Source: Sclerurus mexicanus
Taxonomy: Eukaryota > Chordata > Aves > Passeriformes > Furnariidae
Length of the DNA stretch: 64,000 nucleotides
Reading direction: 5' to 3'
Assembly (NCBI GenBank): GCA_013396755.1
Contig: VWZF01005685.1
Location: forward strand, 71,243 to 135,242
Shown here: one piece after another, positions 46,901-57,422 of the stretch
How the letters are laid out: every line of letters begins with the position of its first letter
Numbering within the stretch: position 1 is the stretch's first letter
Made by a program: the position numbers and the translations under genes
Notes under the pieces: model-generated
Told to the model about the DNA's origin: nothing
Seen by the model: the letters and a program-made list of their open reading frames with translations, nothing else
Database searches by the model: none

Positions 46901-49900
46901 CAGGTTGCTCCAAGCCCCATCCAACTGGCCTTGGACACTTCCACTGAGGGGGCAGTCACAGCTTCTCTGGGCAACCTCTGCCAGGGCTTCTCCACCCTCA
47001 TAGCCAAGAATTTCTTCCCAATATCCCATCTAACCCTGCCCTCTGTCAGGGTGGAGCTATTCCCCCTTGTCCTGTCCCTCCAGGCCGTTGTCCAAAGGCC
47101 CTCTCCAGTTCTTCTATAGCCCCTTTAGGCACTGGAAGGGGCTCTAAGGTCTCCCTGGAGCCTTCTCTTCTCTAGGCTGAACAGCCCCAGCTCTCCCAGC
47201 CTGTCTCCATAACAGAGATGCTCCAGCCCTCAGAACATCTCCGCAGCCTCCTCTGAACTTGGTGCAGCCAGTGACATGCATGAAACCAGGGAAATTCCTG
47301 GTATAATCAGTGACACAGCCAGTACAATCAGCAGCACACTGCAACCATTAAAATGCATCTCATGCTGAGTGGGATGTGCTCTCCATTTCCTGAGCCAAGA
47401 AATAAACCTCTAGTGCAATTACTGATAAACGCCATACCCAGAGCAATTACGGAAGCGCCTGGCACTATTAGTGACATACAAGGTCACTTGGTGATAAGGT
47501 GCACTTGGTGATAATTCACAGTGCGATTAGTTATGTGCATGGTGCAATTAGTGACATGTATGGAATGATTACTGACATGCATGATGTGACCAGTGACATG
47601 TGTGCTGTGATAAAGGGGCTTTATAATTAGGGGAATGAGCAGAGCAATTAGTGAAATGCCTGGGGTGATCAGTGACACACCCTGTGCCACTGGTGACAAA
47701 TCTCATGCGCATGGTGCACTCTCTGTGGAACGCAAAAGCTCCTGGCAAAGCCTGTGTGCCTTTCCATACCAAAAGCCAGATCCCTCCGTTCTTCAGTTTT
47801 TGCCAAGAGCCCCACTGGCCAGGCTCCTGAGCAAGCCAGTTGTCCAATTTGGTTGAAATTTGTCCCCCAAAAGTGACTGGCCTGGGCTTTGCTGGCCGTA
47901 CCTTCATGGGAGCAGTTGTTGTTGAAGGCAGGGGAGAAAGCACACAGCTCCTGCAGCAGGATGGGCTCTGTGCCCCCCCCACCACCTTCGCCTTCAGCAT
48001 CAGCCTCAGTTTCCTCCTCCTCGTCCTCCTCCTCCTCTTCCTCCTCACCCTCGGGGTCAGCCTCAGGGTCAGGTGAACTCTGCATCAGCTCCTCCAGCTC
48101 CTCGATGACCTGTGGGGCATCAGTATCCTCCATCTGCACCTGCATCCTACCTCCACCTTGCATCTGCACCCTGCATCCCACAGTTGCATGCTGCACTTGC
48201 ATCCCTGTCCTGCAGCCACACCTGCACCTTGCACCCTGCATCGCTGTCCTGCACCTGCATCCTTCAACTGCATCAGCATTCTGCACCTGCATTCTCCATC
48301 CTTATAAGCACCTGCATCCTTCATCTGCAACCTGCTCCTTCCATCTGCATCTGCATTCTCCATGCTTATTGACAATAAGTATCCTGCACCTGCATCCTCT
48401 ATCCTCACCTTCATCCTGCATCTGCATCCTGCTCCCTTTATCCTGCATCCACACTTGCATTTACATTCATGTGTACCTTGGGTCCTCCATTTGCATCCTG
48501 CATCTGCACCCCACATTCCCATCTGCATCTAAATCCCACGTTCCACAGGCACCCTGGACCTGCATCCCCATCTAAATTTGCATCCTGCTCCCTGCACCCG
48601 CCTCCTCCTCCTACATCCTGGATTCTGTTCTTGCACCTGCATCTGCATCCTCTATCCAGCCTCCACACCCTGCAGCTGCCTCCGCATCCCCTTCCCCACA
48701 CTTGCACCCTGCATCCTGCACTCCACATCCACATCCTGCCTCCTCATCAGCATCCTGTGGCTGCAACCCACCTCTGCCCCCCAACACTTTCATTCTTCCC
48801 ATGCCACCTATTTTATCCAACAGCACCTGCACCCCACATTCCCATCTGCACCCAAATTCCGCATCAGCACCCACAGCCTGCACTTCCTGTTTACATCCAC
48901 ATCCGTGGTCTATGTCCTCATCCCAGGATAATGGGATTTGGCTTTTTCTTGTGCTTTCAGCACATAGCCACGGGACTGGCGGAGCAAAGCCTGGCTTCTG
49001 AGGAACACACAGGGATCCAGGTGCCCATGGGGCTGCGGGTACCTGCTCAGCTGTCAGCAGCGGCTCCTCGTTGATGCCCGAGTCCTGCTCACTCCTCTCA
49101 GTGAGCTCCTCCTCCTCCTCCTCCTCCTCCTCCTCCTTCCCACCAAGCTGCAGGAGACACAGGCTGGGCAGCCTTGGCATTGCAGGCCCAGCCCAGTGTG
49201 GGCACGACCCAGCATGAACACAGGCATGACCCTGGCCCTGGCACAGGGAGAGTCACCAGGGAACTCTGGCTCAGAGGGACATGATGCATGTGTGTGGCAT
49301 AAGGAGACACCCTGGATAGGGACATGTTGGATTGAGGGTATTGGATGGAGATGCTGGGGGGGGATGTTGGATGGGAGGATGTTGGACAGAGACACTGGAT
49401 GGAGATGGATGGAGAAGTGGCAGATGGGGATGTTGGATGGGGCTTTGAACAGAGACACTGGATAGAGACACTGGAGACAGAGACCATGAACAGGGAAGCA
49501 CTGAAGGGGGAGGTGCTTCAAGGAGATATATAGAGATGTTGGACAGGGAGACAATGGATGAAGAGTTCTTGGATGGAGACACTGCATCGGGACATGAAAC
49601 AGGGAGATGGCAAGAGGGGACTGCTGAATAGGGAAGAGATGGACGGAGATGTCAAATGAGGAAGCATCTTCTTTTTTACCACCTTTCAGTATTTTTCACC
49701 TTTTCAGAAGCAAATAACCTGAGAAAGTTATTTTCTCTTCCCCTTCCAGCAACAGGTCGTACTATATCCAAATGGGTTAAATTATGGAGATATTGGGGCA
49801 TTTTTACAACTCCAAAAGGCAGCTGTTGACAGCACAAACTCACTACAATGATGAAAACACTATTTTCTACCCCCAAAAATATCCCACCCCATCCCTGACA

Positions 49901-52900
49901 TGGGGACAAACTGGCAAAGACCAGACTGTCAAACTAAACATTTAATCTTGCCCGTTTCAGTCTGATTTCACCCTAAAATGTGGACACTCACTTCATCGGT
50001 GCTGTGGCACCCCAAACCCACCATTTCTGAATAGTCTGTGGTGCCCTGATGGTTGCTGAGCCTTGGGGATGATTGACAGCTGTCAAGCATCACCACCAGA
50101 GGATCATGAGAGGAGAGGAGGGTTCTGGAGAGCCAACTGGGGCCAGAGCCTACCTGGGGGTTGGTGCCGTTGGGGGCCTCATTCTCAGAGAGCAGCCATG
50201 GCTGGGTGGAGCTTCGGGGGGCAAAGCCATCAGTGAGAGCATCCCAGACCCTGCAGGGAGGTGGGTGATGAGTGGCATTCCCAAAACATTGCCTCTCAGA
50301 GAGCCATCTCAAAAATTGCATGCCAAGATTCCTCAAAACATCCCAAAATGCAGCCCCAGAAACAACCTGAAACACCCTCCAAAAATCCCAAACTACCACT
50401 GCAGTGCCTAAAACATCTCAAACCACCCCAAATAATATACTAGAAGACCCCAAATACTGCCCTAGAAGACCCCAAAACTTCTCGAAACAGCATCACGAAA
50501 TACCGCCCTGGAAAAACCCAAAGTACCCCAAAATGCTGCCCCAGCACCTGAGATGCCCCCATGTCACTTTGAAATGCTGCCATCAAAACACTGCCAAAAG
50601 GCCACTACAATGTTCCAAAATGTCTCCAGATGCCCCAGAAGATCACCCTGAAATACCCCAAAATTCCATGCAAAAACATCACCATGATGCCCTGAAGCGG
50701 CCAAAAGCACCATCCTAAAACACTGCCCCAAGGCCCCAAGACTCTTTGAAAGGCCCCAAACCACCTCAAAATGCTGCCCTTGAACACTTCAAAATGTCCC
50801 AAAATGTTCTCCTGAAATACCCCAAAACACCCTAAAGAACTCAAAGCTCCAAAATGCCACCCTGAAAAAGATCCCCAAAATACCCCAAACACCCCAAAAT
50901 GTCACTTTTGAACACCCAGAAACACCCTAAAATGCTTTCCTGAAATACTGACCAAAATTGTCCAAAATGCTGCTTCAGAACATGCTGAAACATCTCAAAA
51001 TGCTGTCCTCAAACTCCTCTCCAAAAAGCTTCCCAATGCCTCCAAATACTGCCCTGACATCTCAAAACACCCCAAAATGCTGCCTTGACACATTTCCCAG
51101 AAACCCCTTAAAATGCCTCAAAAAGCTGCCCTGATTTTTGAAATACCCCAAAATGCCACTGTGATGCTTCAGAACATCCCTCAATTGTCCAACATGCCAA
51201 AATGCTTCCAAAATGCCCCAAATGCCTGAAAACTCCATAAAATGCTGAGCCGGAACATATTAAAAAGCCTCACAATGCAGTCACAGCACTCAAAAAATGC
51301 CAGCCTGAAACACCCCAAACTGTCACCTTGAGACAACCCTGAAACACCCCAAAGCTGCCCTGAAAGGCCATAAAAGATGTCTCTGGAACACACAAAAATG
51401 CTGCTCTGAAATATACCCAGAACACTCCAAAAACAGCTGTGATGCCATGAGATGCCTCAAAATACCACAAAGCTTCCCAAAATACACTTCTAAACCACTT
51501 GGAAACAACCCCAAAAGTTCCCCAAACCATGGCCCTGATATCCCAAGATGCACCAAAGTCCCTCAGAATTGCCCAGAATCCCCCTAAACTTCCCTCCCCT
51601 GTGTCGTTATTGGGGGTGTTTGGTTCTACCCTGCAGGGCTGGACCAATTTTGCGCAATTTCACCCCAATGAAGTTGCATGAGGGAGGGCGAACAGACAGG
51701 AAAAAAAAAAGCAGGACAAAAGGCGGGGCAAAATGGAGAAAAAACATTAAAAAAAGTCCAAAAAATGAAAATGAAGAAAAAGGGAAAGGGGAGGGAATGG
51801 GGGGCAAAAAGTGAAAAAAAGTGAAAAAGGGGGATAAAAGGGGGGAAAATAGAGGAGGAAAAAGGAAGAGAAGGGAAAGGAGGAAAACAAAGGAGAAAAG
51901 AGAGAAAGGCATAAAGAAGATGGTGAAAAAGGACAAAAAGGGGGAAAGGGGGAAAAATGAGAGAAAGGAAATTTGGGTAAAAGAGGGGAAATTGAAAAGA
52001 AATGAGAAAGAGGGAAAAGAAAGAAAAGGGGGAAATGGAGAAAGATGAGAAAAAAGGGGACATGGGGAAAAAGTGAAAAATAGAGAACAGAGAAAGAAGG
52101 AAAAGAGCCAGAAGAAGGGAAAAGGAAAAACTGGGAGAAAAAGAAAATGGAGAAAAAGAGAAACTGTAAGAAAAAAGAGGGAACGAGGGGAAAAGTGGGG
52201 GAAAAGGGAGAAAAGTGGAGAAATGGAGGAGGAAGAGAGAAAACAGGAGAGAAAGGCTGAAAAATGGCAACATTGAGAAAAAGGACAAAAATGAGAGAAA
52301 AGGCACAAAATGATATTTTATCGCCAGCTCAGGTGAACTCACCCATTTTCCCACCAGAAATGGTGGGTTTAAGTTCAACACAGTGCCACATCCTAATTTG
52401 CTGAAAATCAGCCCAAAACCGCCTGCCCCCTTCCCAAACCCAAACCTGCTCATTTTTGGGCATTTGTCTTATTTCCCTCCTCACCAGAGCTGAATTCCTC
52501 TTGAAATTAAAGATTTCACTAATTAACACACAAAAATGCAGATGGCAAACCCCTATATTCCTATTTTTTTGTAACAAAAATGCAGCAAATTAGCAATTAT
52601 TCCCCCAAATTTGCTTTTCTCTCCTGCTCTTAAAGGGCCAGCTCCCCATAGGGGCAGGGCACGAGCAGCAGCAACTTCTGGGTTAATTATGGCAAGAAAT
52701 AGTTAATAATTCAGGAAATCCAGTGCTTGTAAGGCCCCTGCCCCTCCCCCACCCTGCACACAGGGCTCATTCAAAGAAGAATAAAAAGAAAAGCCCTGTT
52801 TTGCCCAAACTGACCCAAAACCAGACACAATAAGCGGCACAAAGCAGTGACAGCGCGGCAGCCCCGGCACGCGGCCAAGCAGCGTTTTGCTCTAAAAAGC

Positions 52901-54352
52901 CATCAATTCGGCTGATTGCGAAAATCAATTTGGCCCCAGCTGATTTTGGTGAAAAACCCCAACAACAAACCAACAAAACAAAAAAAATCAACATTTGGGG
53001 CTTTTTGAGTTGAAAACAACTCCTTTGCCTGGTGAGAATAAGGGCTAGCAATTGTGGCCTGGGGAATAATCCTAATTAAGCACACCAAAAACCCACTACA
53101 AATGCGATAGTGTATAAACATTACAGGGGGGGAAAGCCCATGGATTTGAGTAAAATTATTTTGCAACAAAGCAAGGTTTTTAATGAAACTGTAGAATTTA
53201 ATGCAAAAGGCACAATGTTTATTGGAGAGCCTGGGGGTAATTGGACCCCAAACTGGCAGTCCCCTGGCATGGTACAAGAGGTGGCTAAGCTCTACTCACA
53301 CCTTACTCAAGGTTTATGCTTAAGCTCTAGGGCTCTCCTTGCATAAAAGGAGCTATGATCACCCTGCAATATGACATGGGACATGCTGTGACACCTCCTA
53401 GGATGCTATACTCCTATGCTAGGATGCTATACTCCACACAGCTACTCCAAAGAACCTACACAGCTACTCCCAGATGCTGCATGATCATGCACAGTCCAGG
53501 CACTGATTTGCATGTGGTGGGAGCTTAGAAGCATGCAAGGAGATGTAATAGGTCCCCAAGGGGTGTTAGTCATAAGATACTACACCACTACGCTGAAATG
53601 CTACACAATAGGTGCAATAGGTGGGCTGGACTGCATGCTGTGGGAAGAGGGTGTAATTCATGACCATGCAAGGAGGCATGCAGGCCCAATCATATGGCCT
53701 ACTCATATGATCCTATACAGCTACTCTCAGGATACCACACAGCTACTCCACAGTGCTACACCATGATGCAAGGGGCTGAGGTGCATGCTAGCAAGGTGGC
53801 ATGCAGATCCCAAAGATGTCCTTTTCTATACGATACTACGGTGCTATTCCTGACATGGAGCATGACCATGTCTCAATGCAGGAAGCTGGTCAGGGAAGTC
53901 TTGCAAGGGTGCAAGGAAGCAGGCTGGCTCTGAGAGGGCTTACTCACAGCTTACTACACCACTGCTTTGATGTGCTGCATGACCATGCTGCAATGCTGGG
54001 AGCCAGTTTGCACTGTAGGTGGGTTTTCAGGGGTGCAAGGAGGCCCATGTCCCTAGAAGCAGGGAGGCCTTACTCACTCCTCATCCTGGAGGCGTTCCTC
54101 CTCCTCCTGTGCCTGGAGATGCCCCCTCACAGGGGCCAGGCCCTCGGTGGCAGCATCGTAGTTCCGGAAGCAGACAGTGAGCTTCTCATCAAACTCCTGT
54201 ACCAGGTCCTCCATCGACTTGAAGCTCATCATCTCAGCCGAGAAGCTCTCCAGCTCTGCCAGTGCTGGGTCCGCAGGGCGCTGCAGGGTCCCTCCATCGT
54301 CTCCGGGCCCCTCCTCGAACTCTTCCTCCAGGCTAACCAAGGGTGCCTCCAT
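43923..54352 (-). CDS. FEZ1: FEZ1 (zygin-1), kinesin-1 adaptor, whole coding span
   Basis: Nine coding exons join in phase to 398 codons (human about 392). On the minus strand the joined segments are 54352-54078, 50250-50154, 49147-49043, 48109-47902, 46771-46500, 46005-45925, 45570-45495, 45019-44954 and 43939-43923; all introns are GT-AG. The protein has the conserved N-terminus MEAPLVSLEEEFEE, FKSMEDLVQEFDEKLTVCFR, acidic low-complexity stretches, a coiled coil (about 240-310) with QLARRDELAFEKEVK, then RFSMEGISSIL and the ending TDYILKVLCPT. FEZ proteins link kinesin-1 to cargo in axonal transport and neurite growth, in the cytoplasm. Codon use is strongly GC-rich in the coiled-coil exon. 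It faces PKNOX2 tail to tail, as in human 11q24. Confidence 0.96.
43990..44935. repeat. GGATGCA minisatellite in the last FEZ1 intron
   Basis: 'ggatgca' followed by 'caaga', 'tgagg' or similar recurs about every 10-14 bases for nearly 1 kb, filling the intron between the last two coding exons. Repeat frames rich in Ser, Cys, Pro and His on the minus strand are by-products. Confidence 0.88.
44954..45019 (-). CDS. FEZ1: FEZ1 coding exon 8
   Basis: Encodes the last two bases of Ile372, LFAMKEGNEKVPTLLTDYIL, K and one base of Val394. It differs from human at one visible place (EDNEK to EGNEK). The acceptor is 'ctccctcacag' and the donor AAAG/gtacct. Confidence 0.95.
45025..45480. repeat. Degenerate repeat in FEZ1 intron 7
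   Basis: 'ccccaaaac', 'gcaatggtgatgcaa' and 'aaaacaggtattt' type words recur at irregular spacing of about 50-65 bases. The pattern is weaker than in the other FEZ1 introns. Confidence 0.5.
45495..45570 (-). CDS. FEZ1: FEZ1 coding exon 7
   Basis: Encodes YLNTVIPYEKKGSPPSVEDL and QMLTN plus one base, residues 347-371, near-identical to human. The acceptor is 'gtttttgcag' and the donor AACA/gtgagt. Confidence 0.96.
45925..46005 (-). CDS. FEZ1: FEZ1 coding exon 6
   Basis: Encodes RFSMEGISSILHSGLRQTFG and PATNEKQ, residues 320-346. The acceptor is 'gtccccccag' and the donor CAG/gtgccc; phase 0 at both ends. Confidence 0.96.
46085..46495 (+). repeat. C-rich CCCATCC/TGTCCC minisatellite in FEZ1 intron 5
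   Basis: The plus strand is a string of cccatcc, tgtcccc, ccctgcccc and ccatgtcc words filling the intron between coding exons 5 and 6. Long plus-strand frames here run antisense into the coding exon and are rejected as genes. Confidence 0.8.
46500..46771 (-). CDS. FEZ1: FEZ1 coding exon 5 (coiled coil)
   Basis: Encodes residues 229-319. The stretch ELVAQLARRDELAFEKEVKT and the ending KGLSLQGGRPERGNHMPRK match human. The flanking helix is Ala/Arg-rich (AAAAGRAEAASRALS; AARRRRRDKG) where human has ELLDQVEGAIRDFS and LMKKRRKEKG. Very high GC content explains many of these changes. The acceptor is 'ccggcgcag' and the donor AAG/gtgggg. Confidence 0.95.
46818..47265 (-). mobile_element. CR1 LINE, longest 3' fragment, in FEZ1 intron 4
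   Basis: About 450 bases in FEZ1 orientation. From left to right they read 'cagaatggtctgagctggaa', 'tccaactggccttggacact', 'tctctgggcaacctctgcca', 'gtcctgtccctccaggcc' and 'cttctctaggctgaacagcc', the reverse complement of the CR1 3' region reaching back into the end of ORF2. It sits close to exon 5. Confidence 0.92.
47266..47715. repeat. GCAATTAGTGACATGCATG minisatellite in FEZ1 intron 4
   Basis: About twenty degenerate copies of a 20-24 base unit 'gtgcaattagtgacatgcat'. It begins directly at the CR1 end and stops about 190 bases before coding exon 4. Confidence 0.85.
47902..48109 (-). CDS. FEZ1: FEZ1 coding exon 4 (acidic)
   Basis: Encodes VIEELEELMQSSPDPEADPE, a Glu-rich run, a Gly run, then EPILLQELCAFSPAFNNN and CSHE plus one base of Gly. 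Human has VIEEIEEMMQNSPDPEEEEE and ALTQTFNNNWSYEG, so ends are kept while the middle has changed. The acceptor is 'gccccacag' and the donor GAAG/gtacgg. Confidence 0.95.
48110..48945 (+). repeat. CTGCATCCTGCACCTGCATC minisatellite in FEZ1 intron 3
   Basis: 'ctgcatcc' and 'ctgcacc' alternate for over 800 bases, almost the whole intron. The heptamer TGCATCC is also the core of the arrays at 1725-1952 and (inverted) 43990-44935. Confidence 0.9.
49043..49147 (-). CDS. FEZ1: FEZ1 coding exon 3 (poly-Glu)
   Basis: Encodes LGGK, ten consecutive Glu from GAG/GAA codons, then LTERSEQDSGINEEPLLTAE and Q. Human has only four Glu at this place (KEEEEFNEK). The SGINEEPLLTA block is nearly invariant. The acceptor is 'tgtctcctgcag' and the donor CAG/gtaccc. 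Confidence 0.94.
49300..49655 (+). repeat. GGATGGAGATGTTGGA minisatellite in FEZ1 intron 2
   Basis: 'ggatggagac', 'actggatagag' and 'atgttggatgg' words repeat with a period near 16-24 bases. Confidence 0.8.
50154..50250 (-). CDS. FEZ1: FEZ1 coding exon 2
   Basis: Completes a Glu codon, then encodes VWDALTDGFAPRSSTQPWLL and SENEAPNGTNPQ, residues 93-124. VWDALTD is identical to human; the rest has diverged. The acceptor is 'ctccctgcag' and the donor CAG/gtaggc. Confidence 0.94.
50275..51600 (+). repeat. CCCCAAAATGCTGCCCTGAAA minisatellite in FEZ1 intron 1
   Basis: About 1.3 kb of degenerate units around 'ccccaaaatgctgccctgaa' and 'acaccccaaaatg', period roughly 20-24 and 40-48 bases. The CCCCAAAATG core is the same as in the array at 42660-43440. 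Confidence 0.9.
51695..52310 (+). repeat. Polypurine tract (GGGAAAAAGGGAGAAA)
   Basis: Over 600 bases almost wholly A and G on the plus strand (pyrimidines on the FEZ1 sense strand), built from words like 'gggaaaaagtgaaaaa' and 'agaaaagaggg'. The 275-codon minus frame rich in Phe, Ser, Pro and Leu is an artefact. Confidence 0.92.
52311..53329. other. FEZ1 intron 1, non-repetitive part
   Basis: No exon or gene seen. A stretch at 53095-53330 has a different texture from the neighbouring arrays and might be an old transposon remnant, but I could not place it in a family. Confidence 0.4.
53330..54060. repeat. Long-unit degenerate repeat (GCTACACAGCTACTCC)
   Basis: 'gatgctacatgaccatgc', 'atactacac', 'cagctactcc', 'gtgcaaggaggcatgcag' and 'ggcttactcac' blocks recur in the same order about every 130-150 bases, four to five times. 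One copy overlaps the approach to coding exon 1's donor region. Confidence 0.65.
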
Positions 54353-54380
54353 CCTCCTCAACACCAATGTGCCACCTTAG
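54078..54380 (-). CDS. FEZ1: FEZ1 coding exon 1 (start codon)
   Basis: The acceptor 'ctacctgcag' opens the exon at 54380; ATG is at 54352, 28 bases in. It encodes MEAPLVSLEEEFEEGPGDDG, then LAELESFSAEMMSFKSMEDL and VQEFDEKLTVCFRNYDAATE, ending QDE plus two bases of Glu92. The start matches human MEAPLVSL. The donor is GA/gtgagt. Confidence 0.95.
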
Positions 54381-54479
54381 CTGCAGGTAGACAAGGAGAG
54401 GGTGCCTGTGAGGCACCAGACTACTAACAGGTTACAACACCAGGCTCCCCATTCCCTTTGCTGCTGCCACGCTGACTGA

Positions 54480-55745
54480 AACCCTACTACCAGGGCTACT
54501 ACAACACCAACAGTACCTCTGTAGTATACCAGCAGCATCTTAACAGGATGTCTTCATAAAAATGTGCTGATACCCTGACATTATTCTAGCAGTAATTTCC
54601 TAGTAGCAACGAAGTGCTGACAGTGGTCCAAGTAGCCCAGTGCCACTCTGATAGTATGTAAAAAACAACATAACATTACCTTTTTTCCTGAAGTGGTACT
54701 ATCTTAATGGTATCCTTATACTATATCACTACTACCTTTGCAGTGGCCTGAAAGTATCGTACTAGTAGCAGTAATGGGCTGATAGTATCCCAAAAGTTTG
54801 AGTGTTGCCCTGATAGCAACCCAGAGCTATCTTACCACTATCTTTTCTAGTGCCCTTGTAGTATCTTGGAAGTATCCTACTGATATCTTGAGAGCATCTT
54901 GCATCTTGAGAGCATCCTACTGAAAAATGAGTACTGTCCTGATAGCACCTTAGTGCCTTATTAGCATTGTGAAAATATCTCAGCAGTACTTTTGAAGTAT
55001 CCAGACAGTATCCTGATAACATTTTAGCGGCATCCTGATAGAACCTTTTTGCTACACTGAGAGTATCCTAGTAGCAGCCACTGAATAGCTCAGCATTGCC
55101 CTGATGTTGTACTAGCACAGGCAGGAATACCCTGATACTGTCAGGAGCATCCCAACAGCATCCTAGTTACACACCTTACAGTGCCCTTATAGTATCACAG
55201 TATATAATTATATAAGGAGTGTTCTGACAAGGATCCTAGTAGTGGTGTAATGGCATACAGCTATTACCTTCATAGTGTCCTGGTATCTTGGTAGTGCAAA
55301 GTCATATCCAGGTATTATCTTACTGCCAGGTAACTATGCTGAAAGCAATTTAAACATATCCTGAGAGTAAATGGATGGTGTGTGAGCTGCTCCAGTGGTA
55401 CCTTCATATGAGTATTTCAGTATCAGCCCTGGAAATATGCTGGAAGTATCTTAGTAGTGTCCTGATAGCATCCTGGTAGGGCCCTGACAGTACCTCAGTA
55501 GAGTCCTCGCAGCATCCCACTAGCATCCACATACTACCTGTGTAAGTTCCTTACTACAGTCTGCAGAGTAATGTGTCCACAAAACTCATGATAGCATCTT
55601 AGCATCCCAGCAGTATCTCAGGTGTGTCTTGATAGTATTTCACTATCTCACCAACTCAGAAAGTTACTGAGAGTATCCTTGTAGTATCTTAGCAGTAGCT
55701 TTATAGGTAACCTAGTAGTTAGCCAGGAATAGCCCAGTAAAGGTA
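54480..55745 (+). repeat. AGTATCCTGATAGCATCTTAG minisatellite in the 5' FEZ1 intron
   Basis: About 1.25 kb of degenerate units combining 'agtatcct', 'gatagcatc', 'ttagtagtatc' and 'agcatccta', period near 12-14 and 24-28 bases. Confidence 0.88.
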
Positions 55746-55844
55746 TCACTACCCTGACTTGTTCCCCCAGACCTGGTGGCGCTTCCCTGGGGAGGGGAGC
55801 AAAAACCACAGCTCTGAGGGGAAACATGGCCAGACTGGGGCTTT

Positions 55845-56960
55845 GTGCAGTGCCCGTGCACACGTGCTCCTGCACCCACATGCAGCACAGCCACACATCC
55901 CTGTGCACACTTGTGCTCCACTGGGTGTGCACAAGTCACCACATGTCTGCAGCGTGATCCTTGTGCATGCACAACCCTGCATGCATATGGGGTGCAGGTA
56001 CTCCCTGTGCAAGTGCATCTGAGGGTAAGCCCATCCTAGTGCACAGATCTGCTGCACACACACCACAGGGTACGTATGCAAGAGGTGCATGCACACACAG
56101 AATGATGCCCGTGCCTGCACCATGCCTGATGCATCCTGTGCACAAGCACTCCATGTACACATCCAAAGCACAAACGCACAGCAGTGCACATGAGCATGGG
56201 ATGTTTGCAGACAGATGACAAACACGCACACTGTAGGCACATTGCACATGTGTTCTGGCAGTGCACACATGCTGAAGGTGCATGTGTGCACAGTGGGGCA
56301 AGCACACACTGCACACACATGCACATTCACATGCACATGACCCTGTGAATGTACACCCCTCACTCTGTGCAAGGGTGCACACCTTTTCAAGTATGCATCC
56401 TCACACACTATGCATCTGTGCACACCTGCATACACACACACACACTGTGCACATGTGCAGTCCTGCATCCCCACATGCACCTCTGCTCATGCCTCCATTC
56501 CCACCTACACACTGTGCACATGTGTCCCCACACACACATCCCACACTTGCACCACAGACCCCACCACGCCTGCACCACCCACAGACACCTGGCTCCAGGC
56601 CCCACAAATGCCAGCATCCTAACTGCATGTACACACACGTGTGCACACACCTGCTCACACACATGCACATGTGCACACACACTCTTGCACATACACACAC
56701 CTGCACAAGCCTGCAGCTGCACACACCTGCACACACACTCCTCCCACACCTGCACACGGACATACAGAGACACACATACCCGTGCACCCCCATCCTGCGT
56801 GCACACACCGCCCCCTCTGCACGCACATATACCTGCACATACACACACAGCCCTGCACACGCACACACCACTGCTGCACACGCACAAACCCCCCTGCACA
56901 CGCACACTGCCGCACACACCCACGCACACCTGCACACGCACATCCCTACACACACGTCCT
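55845..56960 (+). repeat. TGCACACA-rich minisatellite next to the FEZ1 promoter
   Basis: About 1.1 kb in which 'tgcacaca', 'cacatgcac' and 'cacacctgcac' recur, becoming purer towards the CpG-rich promoter. Alternating purine-pyrimidine content is high. Very long open frames on both strands are artefacts of the repeat and of the low stop frequency in it. Confidence 0.9.
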
Positions 56961-57422
56961 CGCTGCGCTCGCTGCCTCCGCTCCGCCGCTCCCGCACACC
57001 TCGCACCCCCCTGCGGCTGCCCCCGAACGCCCCCGCAGCGCCCCCGCACTGGCGCTGACGGCAGCGGAGCCGCCCGCCCCACCGCCACTGCACCCCAAAT
57101 CCCCCGCAACGTCCACGCACCGCCCGCCGCGCCCCCAGAGCCCCCGTGCATTCGACCTGCAATGCATCCCCAAACCCGACAACCCTCGCAAAATCCGCGC
57201 CCTCGCTCACGCACCCCGGGGATGCCGCACCCTCCGTGCGACCCCCCGCCTGCGCTCCAACATCCGCTCCCCCGCCCGCCTGTACGCACAGCGTCGCCCT
57301 CCGCCCGCCTCACCACCCTCCCTCCAAGCGCCTACACCCGTCACTGCAGCGCCCCGGGCCCCCCGGCCCCGCACCCACCTGCGGCCCCTCATCCTCCGCG
57401 CCGCGCCGGGGGAGCGGTGCTC

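Noticed and set aside
48469..49074. 201-codon and other plus frames over 47889-49074
   Set aside because: Produced by the CTGCATCC array; partly antisense to FEZ1 exons 3 and 4.
51626..52453. 275-codon minus frame rich in Phe, Ser, Pro
   Set aside because: It is the pyrimidine strand of the polypurine tract, lies inside a FEZ1 intron, and has no domain.
54353..54367. An N-terminal extension of FEZ1 (VLRR before the Met)
   Set aside because: It needs a non-ATG start (TTG); the ATG at 54352 matches the human start.
43990..56960. CRISPR-like arrays
   Set aside because: Units are degenerate, short and without constant repeat and unique spacer structure, and the DNA is a vertebrate genome.
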